64,000 nucleotides of DNA from Catenovulum sp. 2E275 (GTDB lineage Bacteria > Pseudomonadota > Gammaproteobacteria > Enterobacterales > Alteromonadaceae): the NCBI RefSeq assembly GCF_025515275.1, contig NZ_JAOPFU010000009.1, forward strand, positions 1 to 64,000, given 5' to 3'. Position 1 is the stretch's first letter, and the number at the start of each line of letters is the position of its first letter. A program made the translations under genes and the position numbers. Below the pieces are notes generated by a model that saw only the letters and a program-made list of their open reading frames with translations, was not told the origin of the DNA and made no database searches. Shown here piece after piece: positions 56,270-64,000 of the stretch.

Positions 56270-57742
56270 ATGAGTAACAAGAAGCGGTTACCTGTTCGTG
56301 TAGCCAAAGCTCGTTATAGAGAGCCAACTAATCCAGCTTATGCAGGGAACCCTCTAATTTTAGCATTGCCCCCTTGTGTAGAGCCTATTCGTATGAAAAA
56401 GCTTTTAACAGTAACTGTGCCGTCGTTTGAATTTGAAGATCTTAGTTTATCTGAACGAGAAGGAAGGATTAAAGAACTCAGAAATTTAAGGATCATGAGC
56501 ACGCAATATTTAGACTTTTATCAAAGTGTTTATAACTTAATCGAGTCGGGCTACGTACAAAGAAATCCCTTAAAGGTAGATGTAATTGCTTGGAGCTATG
56601 ATATTGCAGATCCCTCTGTTTCTCTAGATGAATTAGAGCAACCCAGTTTAATTAATGGACTTAAAGAGACTACATCCGGTGCGATGTTTTTAACAGGGTT
56701 TAGTGGAAATGGTAAGTCTACTATCAGTGAGCATATTTTGTTTAACCTAATGCCTCAGGTTCTTGAGCATAATTATGAAAACTTTAACGAACTTCAAATT
56801 GTTTACTTGAAAGTCGATTTTCCACATGATGCGAAACGCCCTGAGTTGATTTATCGAATTGCAGAGGAGCTTGATTGGGTATTGTCAAAAACCAGCTATG
56901 GTGATCCGCTTTACAGAAAAACAATGTTAAATAACAAAGGTGAATATAAAGCGATCAATAGAATGTTAGAGCTCTTAATGACTCAATTAAATCGCCACCA
57001 CGTAGGCCTATTAGTTGTTGATGAATTTCAAACCTTACTTATTAGCTCACTGCGATATCGCCAAGAAGTCATTCAAATGTTTGACGATATTTCTAATAGC
57101 CTGTACACACCACTTTTAAAAATAGGCACACCCGATGCTCTAGGGCTATTTGAGAAAAACTCCCGGCATAAACGCCGCCAAGGAGAAGTCTTTGAATTAA
57201 AGCCATTCACTGATGAACATACACGGGAGCGTATTTTAAAAGCGCTATATGAATTTCAACCGCTCAGAAAGATAATTCAAAGAACCAAAGAAATAGATGA
57301 ATTGCTGTTTAATTTGTCTGGCGGTGTACCAGATTATTTGATTGGTTTGTGGCAAGCGGTTCTAGTAGAAGCGATACGTTCAGGTAAAGAGCGTATCTCT
57401 AAGCAACTCATAATGCAGGTCTTTCGTAAACGTTATCCACTTTTACGATATGCGATTCAATGCATCAATACGGGTAAGAAAGGTCCCTTTGCTGATTTAA
57501 TCACTGTTCAGCAGTACTTTGATAATGAGCGGGTGGATTCGGCACTTAAATATTTACATCAATCTGTCCAAAAAATGGATGTGACAGGAAAGGCAGCTGA
57601 AGATATTGAAAAAGATATTCTTGATAGCCTGGAAGGTATGGTCTTAAAACCTGCTCAATATAAAAAGCTGGAGAAAATCAAAGAAAGCCTAGCGAATAAG
57701 AAAAATGGCTTATCAGGACCTCAGACATTAGAGCATAAATAA
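56270..57742 (+). CDS. tnsC: Tn7-like AAA+ regulator TnsC
   Basis: TnsC is the ATP-dependent switch that joins target selectors (TniQ/TnsD proteins) to TnsAB. Walker A is GFSGNGKS at 143-150 and Walker B LLVVDEFQTL with Asp251-Glu252; the sensor region contains GTPDAL. The length of 490 residues is near that of Tn7 TnsC (555) and well above the about 280 of the TnsC of type V-K elements. It overlaps the next gene by one base. Confidence 0.93.
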   Translation: MSNKKRLPVRVAKARYREPTNPAYAGNPLILALPPCVEPIRMKKLLTVTVPSFEFEDLSLSEREGRIKELRNLRIMSTQYLDFYQSVYNLIESGYVQRNPLKVDVIAWSYDIADPSVSLDELEQPSLINGLKETTSGAMFLTGFSGNGKSTISEHILFNLMPQVLEHNYENFNELQIVYLKVDFPHDAKRPELIYRIAEELDWVLSKTSYGDPLYRKTMLNNKGEYKAINRMLELLMTQLNRHHVGLLVVDEFQTLLISSLRYRQEVIQMFDDISNSLYTPLLKIGTPDALGLFEKNSRHKRRQGEVFELKPFTDEHTRERILKALYEFQPLRKIIQRTKEIDELLFNLSGGVPDYLIGLWQAVLVEAIRSGKERISKQLIMQVFRKRYPLLRYAIQCINTGKKGPFADLITVQQYFDNERVDSALKYLHQSVQKMDVTGKAAEDIEKDILDSLEGMVLKPAQYKKLEKIKESLANKKNGLSGPQTLEHK

Positions 57743-58656
57743 TGATCCGCATACCCGCGTTATTACCTGAAGAGCATGTTTACAGCTGTTTTGTTCGAGG
57801 TCGTTTTCTGAGTGCTCAAATGCACCTGAGTGATAAAGAGTTCTTTAGCATGAATCAGCTTCCATATCATTGGCTACGCTCTCAAGTGCCGCTGTGTGGC
57901 AATATGAATGCGGTTCTTGAATTAATGTCAGTCTCATTGGAGCAACAGTTTAAGCTACGCCTATTGCACACGCCTTTCGCCCCTTGGTTACTATCATTAC
58001 CTAACGATTTAAAGCCTTCAGATCTGACTGAAAGCAATGTACGAAACAATATGGAAGAGAGCCCTTTTAATGTAGATAAACGCTGGAAGTTTTGCCCACA
58101 CTGTTTAGCGGAAGATCGAACAACTTTTGGTGTAAGTTATTGGCGTTCATTTCATCAATTGCCAGGTGTACTTATTTGTGAAAAGCATAAAGTTGCTTTG
58201 CACAGCCATGCAGAGCTTCGTTATCTGGCTTTTAAACTCCCGCATCACTTTCTAAATGGATCTGAGGAACTGGTTGTTGACGCCGATTGGCAACACTGTT
58301 GGCAGCCTTTTATTTATAAATTGAGTAGACATTTACAAGCAAATCCAGAATGGGGTCGCGATGTTCCTAACTACATTAAGCGACAACTGCAAATTGAAGG
58401 AGTAATTAAAAGCACACATCGTCCACTCTTTAATAATCTATTTAAATCTATGAGAGAGGATGTGGGAATGGCTTGTCTGGCAGGCCTGTTTACTCGGTTT
58501 GCGAGGAATAATGGTCGTATGCCAAACATATTATGGTTAACCCTTTCTGGGCGTTCACAAAACAAAGGTATCCGACATCCTTTATATTGGCTCGCAATCT
58601 TATTTTGGTTACGAGATGAACTTCCTGAGCTACGTTTTTTACGTGAAGACCGTTAG
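57742..58656 (+). CDS. tniQ: Short TniQ-family protein (first of two target selectors)
   Basis: A 304-residue TniQ protein: an N-terminal LPEEHVYSCFVRG segment and a zinc finger with Cys118 and Cys121 (FCPHC) and Cys146-His149 (CEKH), after which a helical domain runs to the end. TniQ proteins load TnsC at a chosen DNA. It is shorter than the TniQ I recall from type I-F CRISPR transposons (about 400) and than TnsD. The stop lies inside the start of the next TniQ gene. Its zinc finger is complete, so it is not an obvious relic. Confidence 0.88.
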   Translation: MIRIPALLPEEHVYSCFVRGRFLSAQMHLSDKEFFSMNQLPYHWLRSQVPLCGNMNAVLELMSVSLEQQFKLRLLHTPFAPWLLSLPNDLKPSDLTESNVRNNMEESPFNVDKRWKFCPHCLAEDRTTFGVSYWRSFHQLPGVLICEKHKVALHSHAELRYLAFKLPHHFLNGSEELVVDADWQHCWQPFIYKLSRHLQANPEWGRDVPNYIKRQLQIEGVIKSTHRPLFNNLFKSMREDVGMACLAGLFTRFARNNGRMPNILWLTLSGRSQNKGIRHPLYWLAILFWLRDELPELRFLREDR

Positions 58657-60214
58657 CTTTATCCCTTACGAAACTGTTTATAGCTGGGTTGCTCGAAGCC
58701 ACTGTCGATACGGTGTGGGGCTAACTGAGAGCACATTTAAAGCAATTTTTAGAACCCAGAGGATCCGTATTCATCCGTATTTACCCAGTTATTTATTTCA
58801 AGTATCACAAGTGAGTACGTTTGACGTAAATAAGATACTAAGTTTTCATACGTTACACCCTTTGTTTAGGTACTTTGAAAATGATAAATCAGGCATTTTG
58901 AAGCAACAGATGTTGGCTAATAAAGGGGCTGCAATTGCTGCATCCCATATCCCAAGTTCATCGATAGAGATCCCTTTAAGCCATAGTTATTGCTCTTTAT
59001 GTGCTCAAGAACAGCGGGTGAATAAAGGGTTCAGTTTCTTTGATATACGTTTTCAGATACCTGGCGTTGAAGCTTGTCCAGTTCACTTTTGTCACTTAAC
59101 TCGAATTACATGCGGGGATGGTGGAATTGACAGGCTAATTACCTTACCTAAAGCCAATGTATGGGCGTATCCCTGTAAAGATATAACAGTTCGATTTGCA
59201 GCATTTTGCTTCGGTGTTTACGAAGCACTTGTTCTTTGCCCAAGAGCTAAGTTTAACAAATCGAACTATTTAATTATGTTAGATAGAAAAGGCTATTTGA
59301 CTCGATGTGGAAATATTCGACTAAAACAGTTAAAGCAATCGTTAAAGCTCTTTTATAAGGAGATAGAACTTCCCGAAGGAGCTTATAACTTACTAGATTT
59401 TAATTTTATTGGGCCGCTTTTGCGAAATAAAACCCATTTTTCGATGCACCCATTAAAACATTTGTTGCTTGGCTTTTGGTTATTTGATGCTAAAGCCAGC
59501 ATCTATTTTGATGAGTTAAAACTTACTGAACAAATCGCTTTACCATTAGAGGAAACAGCAGATGCTGATGAGTTAATCATTAAAGGCTTAAAGTCCGGAA
59601 TCAGTCTAAATAAATTAGAGAAACAAACAGGCCGAAGCCGTTGTTATATAAGGCGCTTAGCTGAACTTAATAATATCTTTCATCAATCGAATAGATTATC
59701 TTTTGATAGGAAAGTACGTGACTGGGTAATACTCCAAGCTCAGCTTGGCCGTCATCGAAAAATAATCGCAGAAAATGTCGGTGTTGGAATTGGCTATGTT
59801 GAACAAGTGATTTCAAATACACCGGGGCTTGCTGAGTGGAGAAAAAATTTCAAGAAGCAGCAAAAAATAGCATTAGCAGTAAAGGAGATCATTCAAGCTC
59901 GGTATGGTCACCCTGAGTGGTTAAGAAAGGATGTAAAATTTCACTGTAATCAAGCCTTTTTTTACCTCTATCGCAATAATCGAGCTTTATTAGAATCTAT
60001 CTTGCCTGCCCCTGAAGTGCCTATCCTGCATAAGCTTGATTGGAGCAAAGAAGATGACCGGCTTTACATAGGTATTAAGCAATTAAAGCATCCGTTACCA
60101 AAATCTTTAAGTGCACTCGGTCGTGCGTTGAGAGATAAGGGGCACCTTAATAGGAAGCTAAATCTATTGCCGAAAACGAAGCAGCTATTACATTCACTGG
60201 GTATTATCAAATAA
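58643..60214 (+). CDS. tnsD: TnsD-like TniQ-family protein (second target selector)
   Basis: A TnsD homologue that should bind the chromosomal attachment site, probably at the end of baiN, and recruit TnsC. I chose a GTG at 58643 (about 523 residues; Tn7 TnsD has 508) because the resulting N-terminus KTVSFIPYETVYSWVARSH aligns with the TniQ start; an in-frame ATG at 58616 would add nine residues. The zinc finger CSLC and CPVH (residues 117, 120, 145 and 148 from the GTG) is complete, and a long C-terminal region with repeated helix-turn-helix-like segments (about 310-400) suits sequence-specific DNA binding. It overlaps the previous gene by 14 bp. Confidence 0.85.
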   Translation: MKTVSFIPYETVYSWVARSHCRYGVGLTESTFKAIFRTQRIRIHPYLPSYLFQVSQVSTFDVNKILSFHTLHPLFRYFENDKSGILKQQMLANKGAAIAASHIPSSSIEIPLSHSYCSLCAQEQRVNKGFSFFDIRFQIPGVEACPVHFCHLTRITCGDGGIDRLITLPKANVWAYPCKDITVRFAAFCFGVYEALVLCPRAKFNKSNYLIMLDRKGYLTRCGNIRLKQLKQSLKLFYKEIELPEGAYNLLDFNFIGPLLRNKTHFSMHPLKHLLLGFWLFDAKASIYFDELKLTEQIALPLEETADADELIIKGLKSGISLNKLEKQTGRSRCYIRRLAELNNIFHQSNRLSFDRKVRDWVILQAQLGRHRKIIAENVGVGIGYVEQVISNTPGLAEWRKNFKKQQKIALAVKEIIQARYGHPEWLRKDVKFHCNQAFFYLYRNNRALLESILPAPEVPILHKLDWSKEDDRLYIGIKQLKHPLPKSLSALGRALRDKGHLNRKLNLLPKTKQLLHSLGIIK

Positions 60215-60730
60215 TGTGAAGGTTTTGATGATGCTAGCTTCGTCTTTGCATATTTCTATCGGCTTTATGTTCAAAGCGCAGTCGTAATTAGAGAGCCAGC
60301 TTATGAAACGTTTCTTTTGATTGTTTTTAAATCGTTTATTGCATTCCATTGATAGTAATTTCAATGCATTGTGAGAAATATTGTGTTTAGGTATTGCTTC
60401 GATAGGGAGCGATATTTCGAATATATCAGCCCTTAAGCTTTTTGCTCCCGCAATAAGTTTATCGAGAATGTGTTTGTGATATGAATTTTCAATACCAAGA
60501 GCATCTTTCTTTAAGCAGTAGACGCTGCCACTGAGCTGAGGCCAGTACCAATATTCATCGTCTTCTTTTAATTCTTGAAAATGATAGGCACCAGAGCTAA
60601 TTCGCCACTCATCATTAACAATACTGGAAAATACCTTAAAATATTCATCATCTTGTGTTTTTACTTTCAGAACCTCCCACTTTTCGGCTATGACGGTCGT
60701 CGGCGTTTTACGTGAAATTTGAATAGTCAT
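60194..60730 (-). CDS. Unknown protein convergent with tnsD
   Basis: A 178-residue soluble protein with no signal peptide or membrane helix. It is rich in Trp, Tyr and charged residues, with a WYWPQLSG segment near 58. I do not recognise it. It has a GGAGG site (GAGGCC as read on the plus strand) before its ATG and overlaps the tnsD end by 21 bp. It is divergent from the next operon. Confidence 0.65.
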   Translation of the reverse strand: MTIQISRKTPTTVIAEKWEVLKVKTQDDEYFKVFSSIVNDEWRISSGAYHFQELKEDDEYWYWPQLSGSVYCLKKDALGIENSYHKHILDKLIAGAKSLRADIFEISLPIEAIPKHNISHNALKLLSMECNKRFKNNQKKRFISWLSNYDCALNIKPIEICKDEASIIKTFTLFDNTQ

Positions 60731-60915
60731 GAGGCCTCCTAATAATGAACGGCTGTTCGCTATACACCAAGACGATAATTAAACTTCAATAGTTATAAAT
60801 TTATTTTAGTGAATTTCCTCAATTTTCCATAATTCTCTGCTATTAGTTAAATGATGGTATTAATTTTATTCCTTGATGCATGTTTAGTCGGGAAGCATCT
60901 TTACTGGGAGATTGA

Positions 60916-61779
60916 ATGAATATTGTTTCAACACCTAAGCGAGTTATTTGTTTAGGAATTCGACCAATGTACGAGGATAGTAAGGCAAGAACTTACGAGT
61001 ATTTTGTTCAACCCAAGCCTCTTTTTTGTCGATTACCTGTCACACAAAGCTTCGTAGATAAAGTGACAGAACTAAGATGTTGGTTAGTTGAAAAAGACCT
61101 GAAAAGTTTGTCGTTTCTTTGGCGTGACATAGTTTGGTTTTATGGGGTAACAGAGCGTTTCCACTTTGGGATAGAGTCAATCGTTCATGTATCTGCCACA
61201 GAGCTTTTTATAACTGGTAAATATAACTTTGAAGCTGAGAGCTTATATCGTTCTGTATCATTGCCTATAAGCGAATTGGTTGAGGAGCACGTGCTCAAGT
61301 CAGTTGATACGACTGCTTTCGAGTTACCTTGTTCGAAAGCGTTAATAACTGAAATTGATGCAAAGTATCAAAGCTATCTTCGAACTTTGGATATGCAAGA
61401 AAAGCTTGAGCAGGTGAGGGATGATTTAATCTCACTAGCTGACTCATCTGTGCAATTAATGTCTGTCGAAAATCAGCGATATATTGATTCATTGCAATTA
61501 GAAGTAGCGGCATTGGATAGGCTCACTACAGAGCAAGAACTTAGCCTCGAAAACTTATGCGCGAGGTTGTTATATCAAAGTTTACAAATAGCTTTAGGCG
61601 ATTGGGTTTACTTTGATATTAACCGTCACCGAAAACCTGTTCAATTGGTCGCAGAGTCAGTGAGTTATCACGAAGGCGTTATCTATATCAATGGAGCAAA
61701 TATTACTCAAAAGGGAGAAATAGGAAAACGGCAAGAATCAATCAGCTTTGGGATCTTAAATAATGAATCTGACGGATAA
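60916..61779 (+). CDS. Unknown cargo protein, first gene of a three-gene operon
   Basis: A 287-residue cytoplasmic protein. The central part (about 165-225) looks like a long coiled-coil-forming helix (QEKLEQVRDDLISLADSSVQ and LQLEVAALDRLTTEQELSLE). The C-terminal part (about 232-285) resembles a small beta-rich domain with DWVYFDINRHR. There is no motif I can name. It starts after a GGGAG ribosome site and overlaps the next gene by 17 bp, so the three genes are very probably translated together. Confidence 0.75.
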   Translation: MNIVSTPKRVICLGIRPMYEDSKARTYEYFVQPKPLFCRLPVTQSFVDKVTELRCWLVEKDLKSLSFLWRDIVWFYGVTERFHFGIESIVHVSATELFITGKYNFEAESLYRSVSLPISELVEEHVLKSVDTTAFELPCSKALITEIDAKYQSYLRTLDMQEKLEQVRDDLISLADSSVQLMSVENQRYIDSLQLEVAALDRLTTEQELSLENLCARLLYQSLQIALGDWVYFDINRHRKPVQLVAESVSYHEGVIYINGANITQKGEIGKRQESISFGILNNESDG

Positions 61780-62416
61780 ATTAAAGTCTATTAGACAAGC
61801 CAAAAAGCGGCGGGTTGCATTAATGTATCATCAAAGAAATATTGGAGGTATTGATGTGCCAGACGATATTTTTGAAGATGTGATGAGGTTCACCAAGGCC
61901 CTATTTAAAAAGCTTAAGGAGGCAAAGTACGCTATTGAAGTGACTCATTGGGGAGAAGTGTTTTTCATTGAGCCAACAAAAGATGTCTACATCCAATACT
62001 CGGTTAATTTAGGGTTGAAACATGATTTGGTTGAGTCGTTAAAAAATCGGCTGAAGCACACTCCATATATAGTTGATACAACTGAACCTTCATGTCTGCT
62101 TTCATTTCAAGCATTGCGGCCAGGAACAAAACTCTGGCAATTTAATTTTGAAGATTTAGCAAATAAAGAAAATGGTGTTGAATATGTGTTTGAGCGGATT
62201 ATCGATGCTGTTGCAGGTCTACAGCAACATGTTCGTCGAACTATTCGTATTGATCCACTTGAGATAAGTAATGCAGACATACGCTGTATTGAACATTACA
62301 GTGCAGCTAAGTTCGGTAACCGTAACCAGTTACACAAGCTTCTGCGTACTCAAGCATTTAGTATTTTCTCTGAGTTAAATAAGCTGTGTTCAGATCACCG
62401 GAGGGGTTATGAGTAA
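61763..62416 (+). CDS. Unknown cargo protein, second gene of the operon
   Basis: A 217-residue basic protein. The N-terminus is Lys/Arg-rich (LKSIRQAKKRR), followed by an alternating beta/alpha pattern with conserved-looking aromatic residues (THWGEVFFIEPTKD near 62, YIQYSVNLG near 76). The C-terminal half is helical. I find no known motif; it is not a RES toxin. It is flanked by overlaps of 17 bp and 8 bp. Confidence 0.75.
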   Translation: MNLTDKLKSIRQAKKRRVALMYHQRNIGGIDVPDDIFEDVMRFTKALFKKLKEAKYAIEVTHWGEVFFIEPTKDVYIQYSVNLGLKHDLVESLKNRLKHTPYIVDTTEPSCLLSFQALRPGTKLWQFNFEDLANKENGVEYVFERIIDAVAGLQQHVRRTIRIDPLEISNADIRCIEHYSAAKFGNRNQLHKLLRTQAFSIFSELNKLCSDHRRGYE

Positions 62417-62864
62417 TGACAATACAAATCGCGAAGCAGAAAAAGATAACAAAATTGATAAAGACCTTGAGGAGCTGTTTCTTCGTATCGAATCCCCTGA
62501 ATACGGCAATGGGATTAGGAAACTATTTGAAGCGGATGGTGAAGAGCTAATGGCTATTAATATCCTCAGTCAGTGGGGGGCATCGCCGGAGCAAATAATT
62601 TCAGTACTTCCATTTGATGTGGATAAAGTTGAGATGGGGAGAAGAATTCAAATAGTACGTACACTCAATACGACGCTCCGAAATTTACTTGGCAACTCAA
62701 AGTCTATATCTACTTTTATGACTTCAACTAACGAGAGTTCTTACTTTTCAGGCTGTAAACCCATAGATGTTTTTGCTGAAGGAGGTATTGAAACTATGGA
62801 AGAGGTGCTTAAACAGTTAGATGACGATAAGGAAATAAAGTTTATTAATTCTAACACTAGATAG
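62409..62864 (+). CDS. MbcA/ParS/Xre (DUF2384)-like antitoxin-family protein
   Basis: A 151-residue protein whose residues 44-139 match by eye the MbcA/ParS/Xre antitoxin pattern: a helix with ILSQWGASPEQII (compare the usual WGLSxEE), then RTLNTTLRNLLGNSKSI, then FSGCKPIDVFAEGG followed by METVLKQL-like EEVLKQL at the end. The N-terminal 40 residues are charged and may be disordered. The family normally neutralises RES-domain toxins, but no RES protein is beside it. It is the third gene of an overlapping operon (8-bp overlap with the second). Confidence 0.6.
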   Translation: MSNDNTNREAEKDNKIDKDLEELFLRIESPEYGNGIRKLFEADGEELMAINILSQWGASPEQIISVLPFDVDKVEMGRRIQIVRTLNTTLRNLLGNSKSISTFMTSTNESSYFSGCKPIDVFAEGGIETMEEVLKQLDDDKEIKFINSNTR

Positions 62865-63021
62865 CAGAAATATTGGCTATTAGGTAACTAACTAAGAAAG
62901 TAATAAAGCCATGATGTTTATTATTTTGTTGCTATCCGCTATTCGTAGTACTCTCATTAAGTTATATTAACCCTTTAAAAATAGGGAGTGCCCCCAAGTT
63001 GTAGCGTAGGGAATGTAAATA

Positions 63022-63954
63022 ATGGCAGCTAAAATTCAGTTTAAAACGGAAAAGAAGTCGGGGTGGGTATCTGGCTATGATTTTGAGAAGTTACTGTTCC
63101 AAGTTAAAGATAATATTTTCTCAAATAAGCAAGCGCTAACTATTGTAATTCAGGCAAAATCAAATGCACCAATAAATACAATTATCAGACTGCTTAATGT
63201 TGCAAATCAACTTGATGAAAAAGGAGTTAAAGTTACTTTAGACTTTTCAGGTAAAACAAATAGGCTTTATGGATATTGTGAAACAATGGGCTTTATTGAG
63301 TGTTTGTCTGATAATGTGGTTGTTAAGAATAACAGCAGTATTAAAAAAGTCGGTAAGATTAAGAAGTCTGGAAATTCATACGTATCCATTCATTGCATAT
63401 CGGGTTCTGTGCATGATAAAGAGTTGCCGAAAGCCCTTGCACGAAAAATTACGGAAAATATACCCGAAATAAATGAAAATCAAAGGCAGGAGCTATTTAC
63501 TCAGTTCTTTTCTTTATTTAGCGAGCTTACTAGAAATGTGTGTGAGCACAGTAAGACAGAGTTAAATGGCTTTGCTGCATTGCAAGTATATAAGAATAAT
63601 CGAGCTGAAATAGTTGTATGTGATAGTGGTATTGGATTACTTGAATCATTAAAGTCAACTTTTGAAGCTCATAATAAAAAGTATAAGGACTTTACAGATA
63701 AGGAGTTAATAGTAGAAATGCTAACCAGAGGCATTTCCAGTAAGGAAGGTGATCAGGGAGGTAATGGGCTATGCACTTGTTTTCATCATGCAAAACTAAC
63801 TAATTCTGATATGCATATTCGCTTGAACGATAGCTATTATCATTTTTATAAGGTAGCTGATAAACCTAAGCTAGTTGATTCTATGAAGGTAACAAATGAG
63901 CTCCTTGAGTTATCAGGCACTTTTATATCGTTTGCTGTACCTTTCACGAAATAA
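63022..63954 (+). CDS. STAS-like plus GHKL-ATPase (histidine kinase-like) protein
   Basis: A 310-residue soluble protein. The N-terminal about 105 residues have a STAS-like pattern (VTLDFSG at 71-77 and GYCETMGF at 84-91). The C-terminal half is a GHKL ATPase: N-box ELTRN at 168-172 with CEHSK, G1 DSGIG at 201-205 and G2 GGNGL at 246-250. It lacks a phospho-acceptor His and membrane helices, so it is not a normal sensor kinase. Anti-sigma or DUF4325-associated modules look like this. The role is unknown. The ATG follows AGGGA. The last 46 bases of the window (63955-64000) hold no supported feature. Confidence 0.75.
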   Translation: MAAKIQFKTEKKSGWVSGYDFEKLLFQVKDNIFSNKQALTIVIQAKSNAPINTIIRLLNVANQLDEKGVKVTLDFSGKTNRLYGYCETMGFIECLSDNVVVKNNSSIKKVGKIKKSGNSYVSIHCISGSVHDKELPKALARKITENIPEINENQRQELFTQFFSLFSELTRNVCEHSKTELNGFAALQVYKNNRAEIVVCDSGIGLLESLKSTFEAHNKKYKDFTDKELIVEMLTRGISSKEGDQGGNGLCTCFHHAKLTNSDMHIRLNDSYYHFYKVADKPKLVDSMKVTNELLELSGTFISFAVPFTK

Positions 63955-64000
63955 TTGCAATCTATTCGCATTTCTGCTTCAATATAAAATATGAAACAGA

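Larger units (their letters stand above)
45098..64000. mobile_element. Putative Tn7-like transposon (proximal part), inserted downstream of baiN/yhiN; distal end outside the window
   Basis: The unit is proposed from three facts seen in the sequence: a complete tnsA-tnsB-tnsC set with two tniQ/tnsD genes; three 21-bp repeats resembling TnsB sites 20 bp after the baiN stop; and uninterrupted accessory cargo between and beyond them (a type I restriction operon, unknown genes). The terminal TGT expected of Tn7-like ends is not evident between 45098 and 45117, so the exact boundary is uncertain. A restriction operon between the repeats and tnsA is unusual, because tnsA normally lies close to the right end. 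A separate island next to the transposon is the alternative. Confidence 0.6.

Noticed and set aside
57742-60214. The two TniQ genes as one gene split by a frameshift
   Set aside because: Each protein has its own TniQ N-terminus and its own complete zinc finger, so they are two genes.
61763-62416. RES-domain toxin as partner of the DUF2384-like protein
   Set aside because: The RES signature residues (Arg near the start, GRWN, Tyr, Glu) are not present.

Overview
The window looks like the chromosome of an AT-rich marine gammaproteobacterium, probably of the Alteromonadales. Evidence: a sodium-type PomA/PomB flagellar stator, NhaB, a nudF-yqiB-cpdA-yqiA-parE cluster in the order I recall from E. 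coli, LolCDE/LolB, hemA-prfA-prmC with divergent lolB-ispE-prs, and a fadI-fadJ operon preceded by a PsrA-like palindrome rather than a FadR arrangement. I cannot fix the genus from the sequence.

Region 1 (1-45,097) is mostly conserved chromosome. In order it holds: flagellar stator (pomAB); thiI; a panE-like reductase and a VanZ-like membrane protein; aroF-tyrA; a REC-GGDEF regulator; tolC; nudF to parE; ppnP, ldhA and glutathione peroxidase; fadIJ; a Bax-like glucosaminidase and CvfB; a two-component system divergent from an envelope cluster (LTA-synthase-like sulfatase, EptA/MCR-like phosphoethanolamine transferase, DgkA); dsbB and nhaB; lolCDE; prs-ispE-lolB divergent from hemA-prfA-prmC; a REC-DUF3369-HD-GYP regulator; panB; two small envelope proteins; and baiN (yhiN). 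Most junctions carry clear hairpin terminators. TyrA stands out because its N-terminal chorismate mutase domain is almost entirely missing.

Region 2 (about 45,100 to the window end) is an accessory island that I read as a Tn7-like transposon inserted just after the baiN/yhiN stop codon. Three 21-bp direct repeats (core GAAGACAAT) lie 20 bp after that stop and resemble TnsB-binding sites at a transposon end. A four-gene type I restriction-modification operon follows (hsdR-hsdS-ATPase-hsdM, on the minus strand). Its ATPase has the features of a PrrC-like anticodon nuclease. After a small excisionase-type regulator and a 363-bp intergenic region with a perfect 12-bp-arm palindrome come tnsA, tnsB, tnsC and two different TniQ-family genes (304 aa and about 523 aa). 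The cargo then runs to the right edge: a convergent unknown gene; three overlapping genes of which the last resembles MbcA/ParS/Xre (DUF2384) antitoxins while the first two are unrecognised; and a STAS-like/GHKL-ATPase protein. The distal transposon end is not in the window and no cas genes or CRISPR array are visible.

The most promising material for new biology is the dual-TniQ transposon with its unknown three-gene operon, and the PrrC-like protein embedded in the restriction operon. All family assignments are by eye from motifs; no database search was run.
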